Both the position numbers and the translations under genes were made by a program. DNA of 19,235 nucleotides. It comes from CAYLLN01 sp040901775 (GTDB lineage: Bacteria > Planctomycetota > Planctomycetia > Pirellulales > Pirellulaceae). Under the pieces are notes generated by a model. The model saw only the letters and a program-made list of their open reading frames with translations. It made no database searches and had not been told where the DNA came from. The stretch lies in contig JBBDYF010000192.1 in assembly GCA_040901775.1 (NCBI GenBank), positions 1-19,235 on the forward strand, given 5' to 3'. This document shows, piece after piece, positions 13,442 to 19,235 of this stretch; position 1 is the first letter of the stretch, and each line of letters begins with the position of its first letter.

Positions 13442-13868
13442 CATGTACCACGCGGATCGTGCGCGCCCGCAGCAGGTTCCGACCGTCGGGCGGGACTTGC
13501 AGTTCGGCGTTGGCTGGCAACGCAAATTCCCACGGGGCGCGTGGAACCTATAAGGCGAGACTCATTTTCCTGAATCACTTGGGGCTATACGGAGAAGGCG
13601 GCCCCGCGGACGCGATGCATCCCTGGAAGAGGCGAGTTTCGCTGATCGGTGCGATCAGCGAAACCGAAATGGCGAATCGCTTATCACTACGCAAACGCCG
13701 CTCTTGCAAGGACTTGCGGATGATAAGCAAAACGAGCGATCCAAAAAAACGGCAAAAGCGATTAGCGAAACGACTGTGGCCAATGCCCCCCCAGCCGGTT
13801 TCCGCGGGGCCTCGGTTTCGATTACCATGCGTCGCAAACACCTGGCTGCAACTCTTCCGGAGAACGCG
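13442..13868 (+). ncRNA. Long structured leader or small RNA candidate
   Basis: About 430 bases separate the promoter from the epimerase start, and no convincing gene is seen in them. Perfect short stems include GCGTTG/CAACGC (13507-13523), CCACG/CGTGG (13530-13544) and GGGGC/GCCCC (13581-13605). The strongest is GTTTCGCTGATCG (13636-13648) with CGATCAGCGAAAC (13652-13664), 13 bp with a 3-base loop. A long hairpin follows: 13679-13686 with 13721-13728 and 13690-13694 with 13714-13718. CGATTAGCGAAAC at 13759-13771 is a second possible partner for 13636-13648, with one G-U pair. I do not recognise a known RNA family (not tmRNA, RNase P or SRP). It may be a regulatory 5' leader, a separate small RNA, or repeat debris. 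Confidence 0.4.
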
Positions 13869-14720
13869 ATGCAATACGGCATGAACCTGCTACTTTGGAC
13901 GGGCGAACTGAGCGACGACCTGATCCCCGTTTTGCGGATGCTCAAAAACCTGGGGTTCGACGGCGTCGAGCTCCCCATCTTCAATACCGGGCTCGACTAC
14001 GCCCGCTGGGGAAAAATTCTCGACGATTTGGGGCTGGCCCGCACGGCGGTCACCGTGCGCGGCGTCGAAGACAACCCGATCAGTGCCGACGCGGCCACTC
14101 GCAAAAAGGGAATCGAAGGGAACAATCGCGTGCTCGACTGCTGCGCGGCGGTCGGGGCGACGACGCTCGTCGGCCCGTTCCACTCGGCCCTAGGGCACTT
14201 CAGCGGCAAAGGACGCACCGCCGACGAATGGAAGTGGGGAGTCGAAAGCATGCGGGCCGTAGCCGAACATGCCGGCAAGGTGGAGGTGACCCTGGGCGTC
14301 GAATGCCTCAACCGGTTCGAGACTTACCTGCTCAACACGCATGCCGACTCGGCCCGCTTCTGCCGCGAGGTGGCCCATCCGCGCTGCCGCATGATGTACG
14401 ACACCTTCCACGCCAACATCGAAGAAAAGTCGATGACCGAGGCGATCCATTCCTGCGCCGACATGCTCTGCCACGTCCATATCAGCGAGAACGACCGGAG
14501 CACGCCCGGCCGCGGCAACGTCCGCTGGTGCGAAAACTGGGATGCCCTTCGCCAGATCAACTACAACGGCTGGCTGATGGTCGAAGCGTTCGGCCTGGCC
14601 CTGCCCGAACTGGCCGCGGCCACCAAGATCTGGCGGCGGATGTTCGACAGCGAAGAACAGCTCAGCCGCGACGCGCTCGCCTTCATGAAGAGCGAAGTCG
14701 CCAAGCGATGGTGCGCGTAA
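13869..14720 (+). CDS. Sugar epimerase/isomerase, DTE/IolE-like TIM barrel
   Basis: This 283-residue protein belongs to the xylose isomerase-like TIM-barrel superfamily, closest by eye to D-tagatose/D-psicose 3-epimerases. The start at 13869 is fixed by GGAG 6 nt upstream and by the family-typical MQYGMNLLLWTG. Conserved elements are LGFDGVELP (28-36), a metal-ligand candidate E151 in CLNRFETYLLNT, D178 in MYDTFH, H204 in HVHISEND and E239 in VEAFG, with R210 in the substrate loop. These match the Glu-Asp-His-Glu metal set of the family. It probably interconverts ketoses or related keto-sugars at C3. It is followed 36 bases later by a ThuA gene, a frequent partner in planctomycete sugar loci. 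Confidence 0.88.
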   Translation: MQYGMNLLLWTGELSDDLIPVLRMLKNLGFDGVELPIFNTGLDYARWGKILDDLGLARTAVTVRGVEDNPISADAATRKKGIEGNNRVLDCCAAVGATTLVGPFHSALGHFSGKGRTADEWKWGVESMRAVAEHAGKVEVTLGVECLNRFETYLLNTHADSARFCREVAHPRCRMMYDTFHANIEEKSMTEAIHSCADMLCHVHISENDRSTPGRGNVRWCENWDALRQINYNGWLMVEAFGLALPELAAATKIWRRMFDSEEQLSRDALAFMKSEVAKRWCA

Positions 14721-14756
14721 CGGCTGCGAGCACACGAACGCCGGAGAGGTTGTCGC

Positions 14757-15539
14757 ATGACCCCACCTTTACGCGTCACGATCTGGAACGAATACGTTCA
14801 CGAGCGGACCAGCGACACCGTGCGCCGGATCTATCCCACCGGGATGCACGCCGTGCTGGCGGCCGCGGTCTCGCGCCTGCTGGAGGGCGAGGTTCAGGTT
14901 CGCTGCGCGACGCTCGACCAGCCCGAGCACGGGCTGTCGGTCGAACAACTGGCGCAAACCGACGTGCTCACCTGGTGGGGCCATGCCGCTCACGAACGGG
15001 TTGAAGACGAAGTCGTCGAACGGGTGCAGCGCCGGGTGCTGGAAGGGATGGGCTTGGTGGTACTGCACTCGGGTCACAACTCAAAGATTTTCCGCCGGCT
15101 GATGGGGACCAGTTGCATGCTCCGCTGGCGCGAAGCGGCCGAGCGCGAACGGGTCTGGATCGTCGATCCGTCGCACCCCATCGTGGAGGGCTTGACGGAC
15201 GAGTGTTTTGAAATCGAGAGCAGCGAAATGTACGGCGAGCATTTCGACATCCCGCCGCCGGACGAACTGTTCGCGATCAGTTGGTTCGAAGGGGGCGAGG
15301 TCTTTCGGAGCGGCTGCACCTGGCGGCGCGGCAAGGGAAAGGTCGTCTATTTCAGCCCCGGGCACGAAACCTTTGGGATCTATTACCAGCCTCAGGTCCA
15401 GCAGATCATTGCCAACGCGGTTCGCTGGGCGGCCCCCGCCGGCGGCTTGTACCTGGGGCAGGGGCGGAATATCGCCGAGCCGCTCTCGCCGATTGCCGCG
15501 GAACATGCGGTGGACGAAAGTTTGCATCGGGCCAAGTGA
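14757..15539 (+). CDS. ThuA-domain protein (trehalose-utilisation family)
   Basis: This 260-residue protein has a ThuA-like class I glutamine amidotransferase fold. Visible features are VTIWNEYVHERTSDTVRRIYPTGMH (7-31), DVLTWWGHAAHERV (69-82), the GLVVLHSGHNSKIF turn (98-111), and VYFSPGHETFGIYY (197-210) near the end. ThuA proteins are implicated in disaccharide oxidation and keto-sugar metabolism, but their chemistry is poorly defined. The elbow cysteine of true amidotransferases is replaced by HSGH, as is usual for ThuA. GAGAGG precedes the ATG by about 8 nt. It probably shares the transcript of the epimerase and acts on the same sugar pathway. Confidence 0.88.
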   Translation: MTPPLRVTIWNEYVHERTSDTVRRIYPTGMHAVLAAAVSRLLEGEVQVRCATLDQPEHGLSVEQLAQTDVLTWWGHAAHERVEDEVVERVQRRVLEGMGLVVLHSGHNSKIFRRLMGTSCMLRWREAAERERVWIVDPSHPIVEGLTDECFEIESSEMYGEHFDIPPPDELFAISWFEGGEVFRSGCTWRRGKGKVVYFSPGHETFGIYYQPQVQQIIANAVRWAAPAGGLYLGQGRNIAEPLSPIAAEHAVDESLHRAK

Positions 15540-15996
15540 AGCGGGCACGGTTACTCGTTCAAGATCGGTGCCAGAACCTTCGCTAGATTTCCTAAACGCC
15601 CTGTCTTCCTGCACAATGGAATGTGCCGAAGTTTTAATAGTCGATCATAAGTCATTTAGATAACACAACTTAGTGATATAGCAAGGACGCTGCGGCCGGC
15701 TTCGCACCAGCCGCGTAGGACTTGCGACTGCCGGGGGAGGCAGCTATTTTGCAAGGCGTTGTCGAGGTGGGCTGTGGCTCTCGCCCCTGCCGTAACTGAG
15801 CAAATTCGCTGGAAATGGACCCAGATGGTTTGTAGCGCTTCAAGCTGCTTTGTGCATTTTGTCGAAGTTGCTGATAGCGCCTTGTATTCCGCCCGTCGCA
15901 GGCTGCGAAGCTGAGCCTACTCGCGGTTCGGCTGCCGCGATTGATGCAGTGGCCCGACGGCGGTCCTCTACCCACCCAGCGCGAAGACGTTTGACG
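15540..15996. other. 457-bp gap without a recognised gene
   Basis: No convincing gene is seen on either strand. Its AT-rich middle (about 15610-15680) may hold a promoter. CTGCC/GGCAG (15728-15743) followed by CTATTTT is a weak terminator-like hairpin. TCGCGG/CCGCGA (15921-15940) is another short stem. TTGTCG (15859-15864) and TGTATT (15883-15888), 18 bases apart, are a weak promoter candidate for the permease at 15997. An antisense frame (15670-15975) has a biased but unrecognised composition and is not called. Confidence 0.4.
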
Positions 15997-18900
15997 ATGG
16001 AAAAGAAGACATTCTTCGCCCGCTATTCGATCCTGATCCTGGTGATCGTGTTTTTCTTGGTCCCGTTCGCGCTACGCGGAGCGCGGATCGCGGTTCAGGG
16101 GATGAAGAACGACGTCAAGGACTGGCTGCCCAACGAATTTGAAGAAACGCGCGATCTCGATGAGTTCCGCGAGCATTTCTTGAGCGAGCAGTTCGTCCTG
16201 GTAAGTTGGGATGGCTGTTACGGAGACCCGGCCGACGAACGCTTCCGCATGTTCACGGCCAAGTTGACGCCCGAGCTGCCCCCCTCGGCTAAAGAAGCGG
16301 CCACAGCCGGTTCCGAGCGGGCATCTCCTTCCGCCGCGGAAGCGGCCGGCGACGAACCTCCAGAGGAAGAGGTCCTCGCCAGCCCTACCCAGTACATTCA
16401 CCACGACGACGAATTCATCGGCGACAAGCTGGGCCTCTATTTTGGCGGCAATTGGTACGAGAACTGGGGAAACCGGGGAGAAAAGTGGCTCAAGGGGCTA
16501 AGGCTCGACCATCCCGACAGCAACGAGGAAGCCTGGTACTACATGACGCCCGATGGGGATCTGTTCCGCTGGGAAGGGGCAAATTCTCCCGTCGCTTCGC
16601 TGGCCCGCGCGATGTATCGGACGTTCGTCCCCAAGGACGTCGAGGGGACGCTGGTGCATTCGTTCGGGCCGACCGACGGCCGCTGGTATCACTCGGACCC
16701 GCGCCGCTTGCGGGCCCAGCTCTTCAAGACGATCACCACCGGTCCCAACGTGCTGGCCAGCTTGACCCGCGATGGGGGCGAACTGGCGGGCAACGAGGAA
16801 GAGGCCGAGCGTCGCCTGGCGGGCACCCTGTTCGGCCCGCCCGACGCCGCGACCGGCAAAAAGACCACCTGCATCGTGCTCACCCTGACCGACGCCGCCC
16901 GCCGCAATCTGCACCTGGTGCTGGGGCGAGGAATGCTCGGCAAGCCGCGGGGGCAACTGTACGAGATTGCCCACGAGTCGAACGTTCCCGACGCGGAGCT
17001 GCGGATGGGCGGGCCCCCGGTCGATAACGTGGCCATCGACGAGGAAGGCTCGGTCACGCTGGTCCGGCTGATCGGGCTGTCGGCCGTGCTGGGGATCGCT
17101 CTGTCGCTGCTTTGCTTTCGCAGCATCACGGCGACGATCATCATTTTTTTTGTGGGCGGGATCGCCGCGGTCATGAGCCTGGCGATCGTCTGGTGGACGG
17201 GCGATTCGGTCGATGCGATCATGATGTCGATGCCCGCGCTGGTCTATGTGCTGGGGCTATCCGGCGCGGCGCACATCATCAACTACTACCGCTCGGCGGT
17301 GGACGAGCGCGGCCCGATCGGCGCGCCCGAGCGGGCGATCGCCCAAGGTTGGAAGCCGGCCTTGTTGTGCAGCGTGACCACGGCGATTGGCCTGGCCACG
17401 CTCGTCAGCAGCGAACTGGTGCCGATTCGCAAGTTCGGACTGTACTCGGCCATTGGCGTGATGGCCACGCTTTTGATCCTGTTTACCTACTTGCCCGCGG
17501 CCCTGCAGATTTGGCCGCAAAAGCCGCGCAAAAAGCCCGCGTCGGGCGATGCCGATGGCTCGTGGTTCGATCGCCTGCTGCAAAACTTCTGGTCCAAGCT
17601 GGCCCACTTCGTCATTCGCCACCATGCGGCGGTATCGCTCACCTGCGTGGCGGTGATCGGGCTGTTCGCCTACGGGCTGACCCGGATGGAAACGTCGGTC
17701 AACCTGCTGAAGATGTTCGACAGCGACGCCAAAATCATCAAGGACTACGAGTGGCTCGAGGCCAACCTGGGGCACCTGGTGCCGATGGAAGTGGTCTTGC
17801 GCGTGCCCGAGAAAGATCAGCGTCCCTCGAACACCCAGCTTGCCAAGCTGATGGACGAACTGGCCGGCGAAGCGACCGCGCCGGCGCGGAAGGCCGAAAT
17901 CGAGCAGCGGCTGAGCGCAGTGCCCTTTCAACTGACGTTTCTGGAGCGGATGGAACTGGCGGCCCGCGTCCAGACGCTGGTGGAAGAAGAGTTCGGACCC
18001 ACGGGTCGCGATAAGGTCGGCCGCGCGGTCAGCGCCGCCACCTTCGTGCGGCCCCTGCCCAGCGCCGGCGGAAGCACCTCTCAACTTTTGACCCGCGGTA
18101 GCACCAGCGGGCGGCTCGAGGCGCACGTCGAACAGTTCCTGCATAGCGACTATTTGCGGATCGACCAGGAAGATCAAACCGAGTTGTGGCGCGTCAGCCT
18201 GCGGCTTGGCGCGACCAAGGGAGTCGATTACGGCGAGTTCGTCAGCGACTTGCAGGAAACGGTCGAGCCGGTGCTCGCTGCCGAGCGCGAGCGAAAGACC
18301 ATCCTGCACGGCATTGCCCAGCGTCGGGCCGAGCAGGATGGCGCCGCGCGGCCGTTCGTCGGCGCCAAGGTGCTGCTGTTGGGCCTGGGCGATTTGGAAA
18401 GGGCTAAGCCCACTCCCGCCGCCCCGGCAGAAGTGGCCGGGACCGAAGCGGCCGCGACGCCAATCGATCAAGACCGGATTTTCGCCCGCACGCTGTACGA
18501 ACTGCTCGTCAACGCGCGGTTGAAGGTTTCGGTTCGCGGGGCCGACGAACCGCCGGCGGGAGATTTCGACAAGCAACTTGCAACGTACGACTGCGTCGTG
18601 CTGGTCGGCAACGGTTCCACGTTCGACCCGGAACGGGTCCGGCGGCACGCGCCGTTGGTCGTCGATGCCCGCGACCACCGCTTCCAGCCGGCAGGCACGC
18701 AACGGACGGCCTATCAGCAAAATCGGGACAGCGTCTCGGCCGTTTATACGGGCGTGGTGCCCATCGTCTATAAGGCCCAGCGCTTGCTGCTCGACAGCCT
18801 GATCCAAAGCACGTTCTGGTCGGTCATCATGATCACGCCGCTCTTAATGTGGATCGCCCGCTGCGCCACGGCGGGGCTGGTGGCGATGCTGCCCAACGTG

Positions 18901-19235
18901 CTGCCGGTGCTGATGGTGTTTGGCGGCATGGGCTGGCTGAAGATCGAGGTCGATGTCGGCTCGATGATGACCGCCAGCATTGCCCTGGGGGTGGCCGTGG
19001 ACGACACGATCCACTATCTCAACTGGTTCCGAGTCGAGTTGGACCGGCTGGGAGATCGCAAAAAGGCGATCGTCGCCGCCTACAAGCACTGCGCCACGCC
19101 GACGCTGCAAGCCGCCACGATCAGCGGGCTGGGGCTGTCGATCTTTGCCATCAGCACGTTCACGCCCACGCAGCGGTTCGGCGTCTTGATGCTCGTCATC
19201 CTCTGGCTGGGGGCGGTGGCCGAATTGATCTTCTT
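15997..19235 (+). CDS. Giant RND/MMPL-family permease (3' end cut)
   Basis: At least 1079 residues are present and the frame is still open at the window end. It is an RND-superfamily permease with two membrane modules and large periplasmic loops. Helix 1 is at about 8-26. The first loop (about 30-350) carries a low-complexity stretch at about 95-130 (Ala/Glu/Pro). The first membrane module is at about 355-500 and a helix at about 543-560 starts the second half. The second loop (about 565-935) contains a Rossmann-like part with a DRIFARTLYELL..DCVVLVGNGSTFD pattern, unusual for the family. The second module starts near 939. GVAVDDTIHY (998-1007) has the usual acidic pair, but the first module reads GLSGAAHIINYY (420-431) without an Asp. 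MMPL-type proteins export lipids or drugs. No Shine-Dalgarno is evident at the ATG. Confidence 0.88.
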   Translation, partial: MEKKTFFARYSILILVIVFFLVPFALRGARIAVQGMKNDVKDWLPNEFEETRDLDEFREHFLSEQFVLVSWDGCYGDPADERFRMFTAKLTPELPPSAKEAATAGSERASPSAAEAAGDEPPEEEVLASPTQYIHHDDEFIGDKLGLYFGGNWYENWGNRGEKWLKGLRLDHPDSNEEAWYYMTPDGDLFRWEGANSPVASLARAMYRTFVPKDVEGTLVHSFGPTDGRWYHSDPRRLRAQLFKTITTGPNVLASLTRDGGELAGNEEEAERRLAGTLFGPPDAATGKKTTCIVLTLTDAARRNLHLVLGRGMLGKPRGQLYEIAHESNVPDAELRMGGPPVDNVAIDEEGSVTLVRLIGLSAVLGIALSLLCFRSITATIIIFFVGGIAAVMSLAIVWWTGDSVDAIMMSMPALVYVLGLSGAAHIINYYRSAVDERGPIGAPERAIAQGWKPALLCSVTTAIGLATLVSSELVPIRKFGLYSAIGVMATLLILFTYLPAALQIWPQKPRKKPASGDADGSWFDRLLQNFWSKLAHFVIRHHAAVSLTCVAVIGLFAYGLTRMETSVNLLKMFDSDAKIIKDYEWLEANLGHLVPMEVVLRVPEKDQRPSNTQLAKLMDELAGEATAPARKAEIEQRLSAVPFQLTFLERMELAARVQTLVEEEFGPTGRDKVGRAVSAATFVRPLPSAGGSTSQLLTRGSTSGRLEAHVEQFLHSDYLRIDQEDQTELWRVSLRLGATKGVDYGEFVSDLQETVEPVLAAERERKTILHGIAQRRAEQDGAARPFVGAKVLLLGLGDLERAKPTPAAPAEVAGTEAAATPIDQDRIFARTLYELLVNARLKVSVRGADEPPAGDFDKQLATYDCVVLVGNGSTFDPERVRRHAPLVVDARDHRFQPAGTQRTAYQQNRDSVSAVYTGVVPIVYKAQRLLLDSLIQSTFWSVIMITPLLMWIARCATAGLVAMLPNVLPVLMVFGGMGWLKIEVDVGSMMTASIALGVAVDDTIHYLNWFRVELDRLGDRKKAIVAAYKHCATPTLQAATISGLGLSIFAISTFTPTQRFGVLMLVILWLGAVAELIF

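Noticed and set aside
13704..13868. N-terminal extension of the epimerase by 55 residues
   Set aside because: The extension lies in the hairpin region and is unlike the family, while GGAG sits correctly before the ATG at 13869.
13414..13884. Possible 156-residue protein before the epimerase
   Set aside because: The composition is erratic, there is no Shine-Dalgarno, it runs through the hairpins and it overlaps the epimerase start. Structured RNA is a better reading.
17257..18807. 516-codon antisense frame over the RND gene
   Set aside because: It is rich in Gln, Arg and His with no motif, while the plus strand clearly encodes the permease with membrane segments.
1..19235. tRNA or rRNA genes
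   Set aside because: No cloverleaf with a GTTCGA-type T-loop or conserved rRNA stretch was recognised by eye on either strand.

Overview
The window looks like chromosomal DNA of a high-GC planctomycete, probably of the Pirellulales type. No rRNA or marker gene is present, so this is inferred from gene content: a short 'QPFRPFTIHLADG' protein typical of these genomes, two-domain S51 peptidases, giant RND/MMPL permeases, 7-bp GTTCCAA-type minisatellites, and palindromic elements that sit inside coding regions. Gene order is mixed, with short operons, two tight convergent pairs and several divergent starts.

Left part (1-3785): a GTTCCAA minisatellite, an orphan antitoxin-like gene with what may be the stump of its toxin, more heptamer repeats in both orientations, a TrmH/SpoU RNA methyltransferase, a convergent pair of small envelope genes on the minus strand (a membrane protein and a DUF1499-like protein), and rarA, a replication-repair AAA+ ATPase. 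Next (3786-5242) comes a lower-GC gene for a class II Fic AMP-transferase with a C-terminal winged helix. Its promoter is overlaid by a 17-bp-arm inverted repeat, so it looks like an acquired, self-regulated unit.

Middle (5330-13378): a site-2 protease translationally coupled to an exported protein with two cyanophycinase-like S51 domains; mscL on the minus strand; a one-polypeptide ABC exporter with a repeat-filled linker; a small planctomycete protein; and a LolD/MacB-type ATPase coupled to an FtsX-type permease. Several palindromes lie inside these coding regions, each in a tolerant part of the protein (signal peptide, surface loop, linker).

Right part (13379-19235): a strong sigma70-type promoter with an inverted repeat across its -35 box leads into about 430 nt of leader that is rich in hairpins and contains two competing partners for one stem arm. 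It is followed by a DTE/IolE-type sugar epimerase and a ThuA-family gene, probably one sugar-catabolic unit. After 457 bp without a gene, a very large RND/MMPL permease runs off the window end.

The most unusual signals are the structured leader at 13442-13868, the Fic operator, and the near-perfect palindrome at 6683-6736, which encodes the same 17-residue peptide on both strands. None could be tested against databases or by folding here.
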